Assembly: GCA_029204225.1 (NCBI GenBank)
Contig: CM055110.1
Span: forward strand, 39,125,515-39,189,514
Source of the DNA: Diphasiastrum complanatum
Lineage: Eukaryota; Streptophyta; Lycopodiopsida; Lycopodiales; Lycopodiaceae
Direction of reading: 5' to 3'
Length of the DNA: 64,000 bases
The notes beneath the pieces are model-generated. The model was not told the DNA's origin, searched no databases, and saw only the letters and a program-made list of their open reading frames with translations. Shown here piece after piece: positions 23,217 through 35,169 of this stretch; within the stretch, counting starts at the first letter, position 1; each line of letters starts with the position of its first letter. Both the position numbers and the translations under genes were made by a program.

Positions 23217-25142
23217 AATTGAGGTATGACAAGAGGGCCAAAAGAGCTGTACACATGATAAAGATGAATGTTACCAATGAGCTTCTCAAGGAAGTTGGTA
23301 AGAGTACTTCATCAAAGGATGTCTGGGATTCATTAAAGAATCTTTATGAATCCAAGTCTACTTCTAGAGTGTTGACTCTAAGAAGAAAAATCTTTCAAAG
23401 TTTGCGAAAGAATGAAGAGAGTCCAAATATTTTTGTTTTGAGAGTGAAGGCTTTGAATGATGAGTTATCTTGCATTGATGAGAGCACTAAGGAAGGAGAG
23501 CTTGTTCAAGTTATTCTTAATGGTTTGTTGGATGCTCATGCTAACATTGTACAAAGTCTAGCCATTCAAAGAACTTTGTCAAGTTTGATTGATCTTCAAG
23601 AGATCTTGATCAATGAAGAATATAGGCTTCAAGCAAGAGGTGGATCTTCATCAACATCTGAAGTTGGAGAGGAGGCTATGTTCATCAAGGGCAAAAAGAT
23701 AGGTCAAAGATAAAGTGCTTCTATTGTGGCATCAAAGGACACTTTGCAAGTGAGTGCTACAAGAAGAAGAGAAATCAAGGAGACAAGCCAGGTAATCTTA
23801 CTCATGATGAAGATGGTTTGGATGTTCAAAATTCAAATGATGATGCTTTTGTAATGTCTTCATGTATGCTTGCTAGTGATGGAGATCTACATCCATGGTG
23901 GATTGATAGTGGTGCAAGCTCGCACATGACTTTTCATAAAGAGTACTTCACTTCTTTGTTGGCATATGGAGATGACAAGAAGGTGTTCTACACTTCCAAT
24001 GATGGTGAGTGTGCAATCAAAGGGATTGGCACAATTCCTATTTCTCTCTCTACAAGTAGAAATGTTCATTTGAGGGATGTTTTGTTCATACCTTCCATTA
24101 CCAAGAATTTACTTAGTGTGAGTCAATTGCTAAGTAAAGGTCTCAAAGTCGAGATTGATGGAGATTCTTGCATGATTAAAGGGAAGGATATCTTGATTGA
24201 AAAAGGTAAAAGACAAGGGAATTTGTTCAAACTAGATGCTTGTCTTATTTCTAACCAAGTTATATTTGTGGAAATCGAGCATACCTATTCAAGAGGTTTG
24301 GCATAAAAGGATGGGGCACCTTAACTTCAAGTCATTGGAAGTAATGGCTAAGAATCAAGTTGTGATTTGTCTTCCAAAATCCTTACGTAGCATCAATCAT
24401 GTTTATGAGTCTTGTGCTTTGTCAAAGTCACATAGACTACCTTATAGTAGATCTACATCTAGATCTACAAAGCCTTTACAAGTTGTACAATCAGATATTC
24501 ATGGAATCACTAAAATTAGCAATAGTGGAGCTAAGATGTATGTAATTTTCATTGATGATTTTAGTATATTTTGTTGGATCTATCTACTAAAGAGCAAAAA
24601 TGAAGTGTATGATGTTTTTGTAAAGTTCAAAATGCAAGGGAGAACCAAATTTTCACAAGGATCAAATGCTTAAGGAGTGACAATGTTGGAGAGTACATAT
24701 CTACCAAGTTTAAGGCTTATTGTGATGAGCATGGGTTCCAGAGGGAGTACACAACTCCAAGGACACCACAACAAAATGGAGTGGCCAAGAGGAAGAATAG
24801 GACTTTATGTGAAAGTGCCAAAGCCATGAGGTTAGGTGCTAATCTTCCAAAATCATTTTGGGATCAAGCTTTGTTGTGTGCTAAAGAGTCTATGCAAATA
24901 GGTGGCCGAGTGCTATATTGGATGGAAGAACACCTTTTGAGATGCTATTCAAGAGGAGGCCAAGTGTCAACTTTCTTAAAACTTTTGGATGAACTTGCTA
25001 TGTCAATATAACTCTTGATGATAAGACAAATGAGGATCCATCTTCAAGACAAGGTATATTTGTTGGATATAGTGAGATGAGTAAAGCCTACAAGGTTTAC
25101 ATTCCTTCTACTAATAAGATGATTATTGGTAGAGATGTGTGA
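23217..25142 (+). pseudogene. Copia gag-protease-integrase fragment (plus copy of head-to-head pair)
   Basis: It begins inside gag (RYDKRAKRAVHMIKMNVTNE) with VWDSLKNLYESKS, KNEESPNIFVLRVKALNDEL, then after a frameshift at about 23710 the knuckle CFYCGIKGHFASEC. Protease WWIDSGASSHMT is at 23898, and pre-integrase VWHKRMGHLNF with CALSKSHRLPYSR at 24290-24450. Integrase IDDFSIFCWIYLL is next, a frameshift at 24650, then LRSDNVGEYIST, TPQQNGVAKRKNRTLCE and GYSEMSKAYKV. It ends at IIGRDV. RT and RNase H are absent: other sequence follows directly. Its gag N-terminus is missing at the 23216/23217 junction. Confidence 0.9.
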
Positions 25143-25143
25143 A

Positions 25144-25675
25144 ATTGTCAAGATATGGTAAATCTAGCGACATTGGTTTGCATCATTTTGATATTGGAGA
25201 TGTACTAGCATTCTTGGCTGGTTTTGCTGATGGAAATGAAGCTATTGGAGGCTCATTATATCACTCATTCATAATCAAGTAATCAAGTGATGATGACATG
25301 TTGTGGCAAGATGGAGATGGAGGCTCATTCATGGAGTTTCATGATGGATACATGGCAAGAAAGGACAAAGAGGGAGGATACATGCACTCACATTTATTGT
25401 TTGGTTGCTATAATTTTCCAAAGAGTTCAAAGTTGATAGCATGGAGGAATCATCTCATTTACATTCTATTTTGTTCTTCATGTTTTAGTTACATCTTGAC
25501 ATGTAAAATTGATATAAGAAATAGTGTAGCATCCAAAGTGGACACTATTCTCTATATCAATTATGGAAACTCCTTTAAAACATTAGAAATGAGGTCTATA
25601 TTTAGGATGGAGATCATTCTAAAGTTGGATCAAAGTTCTATGGTTAAGCTAAAGCTAGTTGACGAGAGAGTGTGA
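25144..25675 (+). CDS. Unrecognised ORFs in place of RT, with LAGFADGNEA motif
   Basis: Right after the integrase end a frame reads KLSRYGKSSDIG, then LAFLAGFADGNEAIGGSLYH. The same string with changes (KLSRYGQTSYIV, FLAGFADGNEAFGGSLCH) occurs on the minus strand at 34100-34230. A second frame (25298-25675, 125 residues) has a hydrophobic centre (IYILFCSSCFSYIL) and ends at the PPT. Neither resembles a retroviral protein. It could be captured host sequence or a degenerate accessory ORF of this family. Confidence 0.4.
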
Positions 25676-26074
25676 AAGATTTCAACTAGTTTAGTCAAGA
25701 TTTGTCATAGTTTGATAAATTGCCAAATACACAATTGAGGCCAATTTTCATATTAGACTTCAAGTTTCTTAAAAGCATTTGAATAAATACTTTTTGAAAG
25801 TGTGGGAAAGTGTAGTACACGAGTTTTAGTAGACTCAAACTTTGGTAGAGACATTGAATCTAGTCACAAAATAGTAGGGCTTTTTGTTATGGAAGGAAAC
25901 CAAAGTTTGAAGTTAGATTTGGACCTGCTATAAAAGGATGTAGCTCATGGGAAGAGAAACACATGCTTATACATGAGTTATCTTGGGTTCATCTATCCAT
26001 TGGTGCACTATATTGGTGATATCTTGCAATCTTGTGTGTAGAATGTCCATTTTTATGTTATTTTCGGATCCACA
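25671..26074 (+). repeat. 3' LTR of the plus copia
   Basis: Starts TGTGAAAGATTTC directly after the purine-rich ACGAGAGAG and ends GGATCCACA, giving TGTG/CACA termini. It is about 404 bp. The homologue at 74-544 has the same order of blocks. Confidence 0.8.
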
Positions 26075-26285
26075 CTATGAAATATAGTAGCTTACTATTT
26101 TTGTATGAAAAACAACTTCATCATATCTTATTGATGTTTGATTAGGTTCTTATTGAGTTTGCATCTCTTTCATTGAGTAGATGTTGATTTTTCTACATTG
26201 GCAAGATTGGTAGAGTTGATCTATTCCTAACGAAAGATCAAGTTATGGATTTGGATCTTAAATAATCTGAAATTCTTCACATATC

Positions 26286-26640
26286 TTAGAATACCTAAAG
26301 ATTCTAAGGCTATGCATATGGCAAAGCAATATAAATTGTCTACCAGATATTGTGGACCGTTTCAGATTATAAGAAAAAATTGGTTCTTTAGCTTACGAAC
26401 TAGACCTTCAAGACAAGACTAGTGCTCACCTAGTGCTTCATGTAAGCCGTTTAAAATTATGTTTACATGAAGGTGATGTAGTTGGTTCATAGGAGGATCT
26501 TCTCATTTGGAGGACTTATCGCTTAGTGTTCCTTTGGAACCTGAAAAGGTATTCAGAATCAGAGATAAACAGTTGAGAAATTGTTCTATCTCTAAGTAGC
26601 ACTATCTCAATTAATTTTGGACTATTTTTTACATATGGTA
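26286..26640 (+). pseudogene. Ty3/gypsy integrase C-terminus with chromodomain-like tail
   Basis: The frames read KLSTRYCGPFQIIRK, then after a one-base shift IGSLAYELDLQDKTSAHLVLHVSRLK. This is the usual gypsy sequence between integrase and chromodomain. Further on PLEPEKVFRIRDKQLRNCSISK resembles the chromodomain entry. A TAG follows GDVVGS. Both ends are cut. Around 26635, TGGTATCAAAAGAACC may be a relic copia primer site, not clearly attached to anything. Confidence 0.75.
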
Positions 26641-27371
26641 TCAAAAGAACCAGATAAGAAAAACAATAAAAATTACTAATTTTTGAAGCGGGTTCGAATC
26701 TCATTTCAATACAACTTATAATTTAGATGAAGTTAGCATTCCAATTGTTAGATTAAGGAGGTTGTGGTGGATGTTTTAGGGAAATCAGATATAATCATGT
26801 CTGAAATTAGTGCTGATTTGAATAACATAGACAACTTTTCCTATGTTTAAAATTTTAAACATTCATATTTAAAAGAAACATAAACATCACGGAATCATAT
26901 ACTACTTTCAAGCTATATTAAAGGAAACTCTCATAGAAATTTAATCACAATGTGTCATTTGCCACTAAAAGTAGTTTATATTTATAATTAATGGCCTTGG
27001 GCCAAGCCCTACATTAGTCAAGAGACTATTAATGCACAACTTTGGTGCAGTTCTAAATAGTGTAGAAGTTTAACCTTTTTTTAGACTACTAAACTATTTT
27101 AATATTCTAAAGGTTGAGAATTAGAAACTATTTCCAACATTTAGAATTTCTGAAAGCTGTTAAACTTTCTACATCATGATTTCTCATGGTCTTACAATGG
27201 AACAGGATTTACTTATAGGGTGACATGCCCACACCCTAGCATACAAAAAAGTTGGCTTTTTACAAAATTGCCAAACTAGATTTACAACTAAATTTACAAA
27301 ACGAATTATATTAGCATGTCTTTTGAAGCCAAATTTGGACTTGTTGCAGATTCAGAATCTGCCAACACTTA
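26641..27371. other. AT-rich spacer
   Basis: No ORF above background, no terminal repeats and no homology to other parts of the window that I can see. GGGTTCGAATCTC at about 26691 resembles a tRNA B box but no cloverleaf surrounds it. Confidence 0.4.
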
Positions 27372-30200
27372 CTAATACATTACAAGTCCTAGTATTATGG
27401 CCATAGAAATTGTACCCAGGACCCTACAAGTACAATCATGAACTCTACTTATCAATATTAGCTGCACATTCATCGGATAATTTGGACAAGTATTTTTTGA
27501 TGTGTGCCACTGATATTTCGAGAATATATATTGATTTTTCCACAATATAGCTATGTGTTTTAGTTGTTTTTTTTGCCTTTGATTTCCATGCATGAACAAC
27601 AGTATCTACACCCATATATTGTGGTCCGTTGTTGTTTGGAATCCATTCTTTCTCTAAGCAATTTTTGTACATCTCCAAGTTGTCAACTTGTCTCTAGTTA
27701 TTACATCATTAATTAGATTTTCGTTCGTACTATAATGCATTAAACTCTGTGGCCAAGCCTTCTGAGTTTTTCTTCACTTAGACAACTTTTGCCACCCAAA
27801 TAGGTATGGAACCCTCCACAACATCTTAATCTGGAGGCCACATTGCAACGAACTTGTCCAACACAACTTCTTTATGTGGGATGAATTCAACCAGAGGTGC
27901 ATCAACTTCTAGTCCACAAAACCTCCGGGGTAGTAGCTCTACATCCATTTTGACGTCATTGATCGAAGATACATATGAATCGAAAGTGGTTGGCAAGGAT
28001 TGTGCCCAAAAAGCCTCTTGGCTAGACATTGATCCTAACAACATCTTTTGTTTGGAAAGATATTTGACAAATTTTGTGGTTTCAACCACATATGCATCAT
28101 TGTGATCCTTTTGGCTCACTGAACCGCAAATAATCAATAAAGGACATTATTCCTTTCATTTCATCTGGATCCAGATCCTTCGTGGATGTTAGAAAGATGG
28201 CTTCATCTTTTAAAGGTACACATTGCAACAGTTTGAAAAGTTCACTCCATGTGTTGTCTCTATCATTAGAATAGTATTTCCATTGCATGGTTGGCTCATC
28301 ATTCATCATTTGAAAACAAAATTAGTGAGGATTGGTGTGTCCTTCTAAGCCGTCATTTTCTTGAACAATACAAGCATCTATAAATTGTTTCCAGTCTACC
28401 ATTTATTCCAATAATTTTACTTTAGTGCTTTTGATACGACCGCCACCTATCTTTCCACCAATTCATACTAGCATATTTGGCATTGTATGAACTGATTTGG
28501 ACTTCAAAACCCTAGATATGATACTAAAAACCTGATCTATGTCCTCATGTGTGTGGCCAACCAAAAGAAATCCCATTTCTACCTTTTGGAATATGTTATG
28601 TGCCACTAACATACAACAAAGACCAAAAATAAATTTGTTCTTGTTCTCCCTCCAATTGTCAGCTTGAATATGTAAGATCGGAGGTAAGTTACCACATGAT
28701 GCTTGTACCTTTCTTATTTCTCGTATTATTGACATGAAAACTTGATTGCTATCATGAGCATGCAAGGTATCAATCCAAACATCACTGAACAACTTGAATC
28801 CATGAATCAATACCCATAAACATGTATTTCCAAAAATCAACTGCCCTCTAATATGGGAGGAGTCTTATTGGAACGAGTTAATGTTGTTGTATTTTGATCT
28901 ATTCCATCAATGATAAGACACAAAGATTGCTCATGATGGGATCTTGACTCTTCTTTCCAATATGCATACAATTTTCTGGAATCGAAAACATGATGTAGAT
29001 GACGACCTCTCAATGTAATATAGTGATCACTCATCCTAGCATCAAGAGTTGTCTCTATTGTATTTTCATGGTCATCACATGTTTTGAATTTGGACATTGT
29101 TTGTCTTGTTGGAGTCTTGACATGTCCAAACTCTTGTTTCCACATCTTATAGAGTGTGGATCTTGAAACTTCAAGAATACACGTGTCTTTAAGTTGTTTG
29201 TTTATAGTTTTGAAGACGTCACATTTATGCATGCCAAGTGGGAGATGATGTTTGAAAATAACAATGCCATCTTATGATTTATGTTGTAGAGATGATTGAG
29301 GCAACGCGTGCTTTTCTAAAATCCCATGCATTATGTCTAGTCCTTTTGAAGAATGTCCATGTTGCTTGAATGTGTCAGTGTTTCTATGAAACTTGTATAC
29401 AATGGAATAACGTGCCTTAGAAATTACTTGCCAAAACATTCCATGGGAGATTTCCAATAGATTTTGATATGCTTTTATGCATACAGCTTTACCATCCAAC
29501 GTGGGTTTGAAACACAATTTGTTCCTTCAAAATATCAAACATTGCATTTGACATTTCTCGTCTATGAAAGAACCATTTGAACATCTACAATAATTGATTA
29601 TACTTGTCAACTCCTCATTTTCTCCACACACATAGTCGCAAGTCTTCACATTCTTTGTAGGTGATTTGTCGAATGCACAACTTACTACAATATGGTTGCA
29701 TCAACATTTTCCTTATATTTTTTGATGAGAAAATATATTCTGTCTTTTCTGGTGCAACATAAGCAAGCAAACGTTTTCTTTTAAAACTCTGAGGAGTTTC
29801 AAAGGATGTTGGACATATTTGAGCCTCTCTTTGTAGATCTTCAAAAACTTCATTTGTTTGTGTTCATCTTGATCTTGTGGGATTGTTTATCATATTAGCA
29901 TCCGATTCATGTAATATGTTACTTGTGTAATCTTGTTCATCAAAATTGAATTTCAAAATTATCCTCAATTTGGCCTTGTACGATCATAGGAATCTCATCA
30001 TTTGCAATTGTATCTTCTTCTCCCATCATTTCGATATCATTTGGAGCTTGGATGAGTGGTTCATATTCTTCCAAAATATCAAAATTGGATGGTGGTTCGT
30101 CGTGTGTATCCAATGTTACAATATCTTTCCTTTCAAACACAATTGGATCACATACCACCATCTTGGGTCTATTCGATCTGGATGAAATATAATCTACCAA
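27372..30200 (-). pseudogene. DUF7869-like protein gene, decayed
   Basis: Minus-strand pieces in order: an acidic N-terminal frame (30200-29940), and a Cys-rich stretch near 29700-29560 (VKTCDYVCG, CRC). Next is KAVCIKAYQNLLEISHGMFWQV (29510-29440), like the VCKxFFLxTLxIS block of this family, then a frame with CLIIDGIDQNTT (28920). 28840-28463 has HIQADNWRENKNKFIFGL and GFLLVGHTHEDIDQVFSII, the most typical part. A C-terminal region follows (VAMWPPD, IPIWVAKV). The Asp-containing blocks suggest an RNase H-like fold (inference). Many stops (27690-27830) and frame changes mean it is not functional. It may derive from a mobile element. Confidence 0.6.
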
Positions 30201-30644
30201 AGAAATTAAAAAATTAAATTAGTCTTATAAGATCGATACATAAAATAAGACATTGAGAATATTAATGACATTGGATTACAGAGAATATTAATCACTTGTT
30301 TGCAATGTTGTGGAATACTAAAGAGTTATGAGAGTCCATCGATATACATTATGTAGAGTCGATTTATAAAATCTTTGAGTAATCATTTCTAATTGTGGCG
30401 TTGCTTCCACGATAGATGACCTTAAACCATTTTACGTCAAAAATAAAGTATTTGTCGTTAGTCTTATAATTGACTTCATAATTATGTTGTAATGTGCCAA
30501 GATAGTCTAGGTCATCCGAAATGACATTTACATCCCTCACACTGGAACGACTCTCTTACACTAGAATGACTCTCTTGTTGAAAGTTGGCCATTATATCGC
30601 AATCATATGTACGTTTCTTGTTGTTAACTAGTGAGCTAATTTAC
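30201..30644. other. Spacer upstream of the DUF7869-like pseudogene
   Basis: A short minus frame starting at about 30590 (MANFQQESHSSVRESF) contains two copies of AGAGAGTCRTTC. It could be a further exon of the neighbour but is too short to support. Nothing else is visible. Confidence 0.25.
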
Positions 30645-33500
30645 AGTTCATCAGATTATATCTGTCAAGAACATTGTGAGATACCTTTGTTGAGTGATAT
30701 AAATCGGTCGTCTCACTCTGTCTTTGTGGATTTGAATGCCTAGATAGAAGTGAGCTTCACTCAGGTCAGTCATGTCGAATTTAAAAAATAGCATCTTTTT
30801 AGAATCCTTGACCAAATTGGTATTGTTGCTAAAAAACAACGTATCATCCACATATAAGGTGATGATAATGAAGGATTGCTGCACCGATTTGGATTAAATG
30901 TTGCAATCAACAGTACTTGGTTGGAAATCTTGTTCAATGAGGAATGTGTTGATCCTCTAAAACCAAGCTCTAGTAGACTGTTTCAAGCCGTAAAGTGCCT
31001 TATGGAGTTTACAAACATGATTTTTGATACCTTCCAGAATATATCCTTCGAGCTAGATCATGTAGAAATGTCTTTTTATATAACTCCATTCAGATAAGCT
31101 GTTTGCACATCAAGTTGATGCACTTCAAGGTCGGCAGTTGCAACATATGATAGGAGGGCTCAGATTGATGAATGCTTGACTACTAGACTAAAAGTCTCAC
31201 TATAGTCAACGTTGGAAATCTGAGTGAATCCTCATGCAACCAGACTTGTCTTCCTTCAATCAATTGCTCTATTGGCATTGTATTTGATCTTAAAGATTCA
31301 TTTGCAAATCAATGTTATTACAACCAATAGGAGCTTCGACTAATGACCACATCTATTTCTTGATCAAAGAGGAATACTCTCTGTCCATGGCTTCTCTCCA
31401 GAGATCAGATTTTGGTTGGCTAAGTGCCTCTTCGACTATTGTCGGTTCCTGTATCAAGAGAAACACAAACTCAGGAGTATACCTTGTGGGTTGTGTGCAC
31501 ACTTGGCTTGATCTTCTGGGAGGAATTGGTTGATGAACCACTCCTGGGACTTGTTGCTAAGGTAGCAACAACATCTTTGTCTGACTCGTTGTCAAATAGT
31601 GGATTGATGATGGACACGCTTGAGTCTAAAGCCTTAATTGTCGTGTCAATGGCAGGTGATAAAGGTTCTCCTAAAACAATATCTTTTCCTTTGATGTCGA
31701 TGAACTGATCCTCGATAAAGACTGTATCCCAATTGTACAAGAATTTATGAGTATCGGGATTATACAACTTGTACATGTTATCAGATGAAGTATAGCCAAT
31801 CAAGATGGTCTTTAGACCTTGGAAGTTGAATTTATTTCTCATATCTTTCGAGATCTATGCGTAGGCGACGCATCCAAACACTCGTAGGTTCTTCACAGAA
31901 AGCTTAGAGCCTGTCCACACCTCATGGGGTGTTCTGCCTGAGAGGGCACGTAAGATCTAGTGGAGATAGCTTCGGCCCAAAAGCTCTTGGACAGTGATGC
32001 ATGCGCTAGCATACATTTAGCTGATTCAACCAGAGTGTGGCTCTTCCTCTTGGCTAAGCCATTTGATTGAGGACTATAAGGAGTGATGAATTGCTGCTCA
32101 ATGCCTTGGCTCTGGCAGTACTCCTTAAATTCAGTAGAGATGTACTCTCCACCATTGTCAGACCTCAGGGCTTTGTTCGTCCTTCTAGTCTCTTTTTCTA
32201 CACGCTCCTTAAAGATTCTGAAGCAATTGAAAGCTTCTGATTTCTTCTGGATAAAATACACCATAGTCCTTCTGAAGAATTTATCGAGTGCTAGGATCTT
32301 GCTTGTTCTATCAACTACTTTGCATTGATCACATTTGAATTCTACTTTTTGTCCTAGATCTGTGATTATGTTTATAGAGAGCAAATTTGTAGATAAATTG
32401 GGTACATATAGGACTTCAAAAATTAGTTTAGATTGATCATGTGAAAAGCTTAATCTTATAGTACCTTCACTTTTAATAGATTGTGTGCTATTATCGCCAA
32501 GGTAAACGTATTTGTTGGTACTATAGGGTGTATAGGACTCAAAACATCCAATGAGACTGGTCATATGCTAAGTGGCACCAGAATCCAGGAACCAAGAACT
32601 GTCATTGGATGCTCCTTGATGGCTGGTCATGCAAGCATCATGATCTGCTTCTTGAATGGGTTGTGGAGCTTCTGTAGTTGCATTGGCCACTTGATTTGAC
32701 TATCCCTTGGTGTTGTTCTTTGTTTGTAGTATCCGACAGTCTTGAATCTCGTGGTTGTTTCTCTTGCAATTTTTGTAGAATAGCTTCTTCTTAGTATGAA
32801 AATTTGATTGTTCTTTGTGTTGTGCTGGTTTTTGGTCTTGCTTTGATTACTTCGGATCTTTCTTCTTCTTATACTTAGTCATGTCTTTATTGGTGTACAA
32901 AGCATGAGAATCAGCTAAGGAACTAGAGGTTTCGTTCCTCCTCGTGTCTTCTTGCAACAACATTGCAATGACTCTTGAAGAGTCAGCTTTGGATGTGTCG
33001 TAATGATCATCACCCAGCTGTCGTATGAGCTTGGCAAGCTTTTAAGTAGTTGCATTACTGCGTCTTGATCATCTATGACAGATCGGACAACGACCATTTG
33101 CTTCAGCAGGTTCTTGAATTGGTTGATGTGATTTTGTAAGGAATCACCATTCGCCATCTTGAGGGAGTAAATTTGTTTTTCTGAGATGTAGCTTGGAAGC
33201 TATATCTCGCACTTCGTATAATGTTCTCAAGATGTCCCAAACTTCTTTGGATGTTTGAGCTTCGGACACATGGCCAATCTGAGTATCTGAAATATTGAGG
33301 ATAATCAGTGCAAATGCTTTGCCATCCATCAGTTTCCATCTGGAGATCGATGTGTCGTCAGCTTTGGGTTTCCCCTCTACACATGTAACAACATCATACA
33401 ACTCAGCCATTAGCACGGTTCTCATCTTAAATTTCCATAGATGGTAATTGGCTCCATCAAGCTTGTCCATGATAAGACTAGCTTTCCCTTGGGAATCCAT
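30645..33500 (-). pseudogene. Copia gag-pol with internal deletion
   Basis: Gag starts at ATG 33500 (LDGANYHLWKFKMRTVL, SKEVWDILRTLYE, then SLPSSYDSWV at 33030). The knuckle near 32765 is damaged (first Cys lost, CKRNNHEIQDC kept). Protease has LDSGAT then a TAG then HMTS at about 32570. The pre-integrase HHCC and the first catalytic Asp of integrase are missing: ILALDKFFRRT joins directly to MVYFIQKKSEAF. LRSDNGGEYIST and TPYSPQSNGLAKRKSHTL remain. RT keeps the CKW-start remnants and LYVDDTLFF (YVDD site, 30850). It stops at 30645 without RNase H or a 3' LTR. Confidence 0.9.
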
Positions 33501-33643
33501 GTGAAAAATTAGTCTAGGTGATAGGAATAACTATCAGTGACTTAAGTATGAAAATCTGGTGCTAAATTATAGAACAAGAAGACAATTACTCTATCGACTA
33601 GTAGAATCTTATTTCTATGGATGCTTATCAGGCTACAGAAATA

Positions 33644-33655
33644 GCTCTGATACCA
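33644..33655 (-). other. Primer binding site of the 30.6-34 kb copia
   Basis: The minus strand reads TGGTATCAGAGC, the standard initiator tRNA-Met site, immediately after the LTR. Confidence 0.88.
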
Positions 33656-34040
33656 TGTTGGGAAGAGATGTGTTGAAAGATAACTCGAAAGGAAACGAAC
33701 TCGAAAAGAAACAAACTAAAAAAGAAACGAACTCGAATGAAAAACATTCATGTGCAGCGGAATAAGCTATCTCTCTCTTTCCTCATGCATGACTATGCCT
33801 ATCAATTTTGAATAAAACATTAGTGATAGAAATCACGTTTGATCTGATTACGTAGCCAAACATTAAGCATCAAAACATCAGACAAATCATTTGTCGCGAA
33901 GAGTTAGACAAATTATTAGTCGCGAATTAGTCGTGAAGAGCTAGACTAATAATCAGTCACGAAGAGCTAGACTAAATATTAGTCGCGAACAACTAGACTA
34001 ATAGTAAGTCGCGAAGAGCAGAGAACCAGACTAAGCAATT
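33656..34040 (-). repeat. 5' LTR (outer end uncertain) with a 26-bp minisatellite
   Basis: It begins TGTTGGGAAGAG beside the primer site. From 33893 to 34020 about five units of GTCGCGAAGAGCTAGACTAA repeat every 26 bases with changes. The outer end is not defined: by 34040 the sequence belongs to the minus-strand ORF of the next feature, so the LTR is probably truncated. Confidence 0.65.
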
Positions 34041-35083
34041 AGAACCAAAATTGACAATCTCCAAGTATTGGCACCAAGTAGCTCAACACTTGAGAACTTA
34101 GGCATGGGTGAGTGACATAACGAACCTCCAAAAGCTTCATTTCCATCAGCAAAACCAGCCAAGAATACTAGTACAACTCCAACAATAAGATATTGCAAGA
34201 CAATGTAGCTAGTTTGTCCATATCTTGACAATTTGCACACATTCACATGAAATAGCTCAAACATGAGATATAACAAGTAAAGTAAACTTGAACAACATTT
34301 CCTTGTTGTTCCTTTGACCTTACTTGAGTCTTCAAACACTTGCAAAAATAGATCCATAACATCTTTTCCAAATAACCTTTCTTTGATGCTCACTAGTTTC
34401 AAATTGCCACCTTTCCTTTTGTGTTGTTGAAGCCCTTTGAGACCAACCTCTTGATCTTCCTCTTGACCATCAAAGTCATTGAACAAATTTTTTCAACATG
34501 AAAACCATGAGAATCAATATCCACTTACATAGCATCATCTACACAAGAAGATTCTCCAAAATATGTGAGTAAAGCAAAGTGAGTCACTTCCACTTGTTTA
34601 CCTTTCTCTTGATCATCAAAGATAACCTTTTCTTTTGTGTTGTTGAAGCCCTTTGAGACCAACCTCTTGATCTTCCTCTTGATCATCAAAGTCATTGAAC
34701 AAATTTTTTTTTTCAGATCTATTACTTGATTTTCCAACATGAAAACCATGAGAATCAATATCCACTTGCATAGCATCATCTACACAAGAAGATTCTCCAA
34801 AACATGTGAGTAAAACAAAGTGAGTCGCTTCCACTTGCTTACCTTTCTCTTGATCATCAAAGATATCAAAGATATGAATGTCTTTAGACTTGAACATCCT
34901 CTCAAACATATGATCTTGATCCAACAAGATCTCATCAATGCTTGATCTCAAATTTCTACAAAGGTTAGTGAAAACAATGCCACCAATGTCACCATCATAA
35001 ATCAAAAGATAGATTCCAAACTTTCTTTCCAACATGAAGTAGAGTAGGTGAAGACGAGCATCAAACCTAATAAATTCAGCCAT
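34031..35083 (-). CDS. Unrecognised acidic ORF family with LAGFADGNEA motif
   Basis: A frame starts at ATG 35083 (MAEFIRFDARLHLLYFMLE) and holds DDQEKGKQVE, GESSCVDDAM and DFDDQEEDQEVGLKGL. These appear again in the frames at 34779-34525 and 34486 because of a tandem duplication. The 34486-34031 frame then gives KLSRYGQTSYIV and FLAGFADGNEAFGGSL, shared with 25144-25290. It has no known domain. The hydrophobic stretch SSLLYLLYLMFELF could be a membrane segment. Frame changes suggest decay. Confidence 0.4.
34421..34860. repeat. 216-bp tandem duplication
   Basis: Text such as GTGTTGTTGAAGCCCTTTGA, CATGAAAACCATGAGAATCA and CTACACAAGAAGATTCTCC occurs twice with a spacing of about 216 (for example 34421 and 34637). 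A few substitutions and an extra TTTTCAGATCTATTACTTGA-type insert separate the copies. Confidence 0.85.
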
Positions 35084-35169
35084 CTTGAGTCGAAGCCGAT
35101 CGAGGATACCCGAGATCAGCGTTGGAAATCATAGTAGAGCTGCTTAACCAGCAACATCAATTGTAGATG

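Noticed and set aside
26680-26720. tRNA gene from the GGGTTCGAATC box
   Set aside because: No matching A box, acceptor stem or anticodon arm could be placed.
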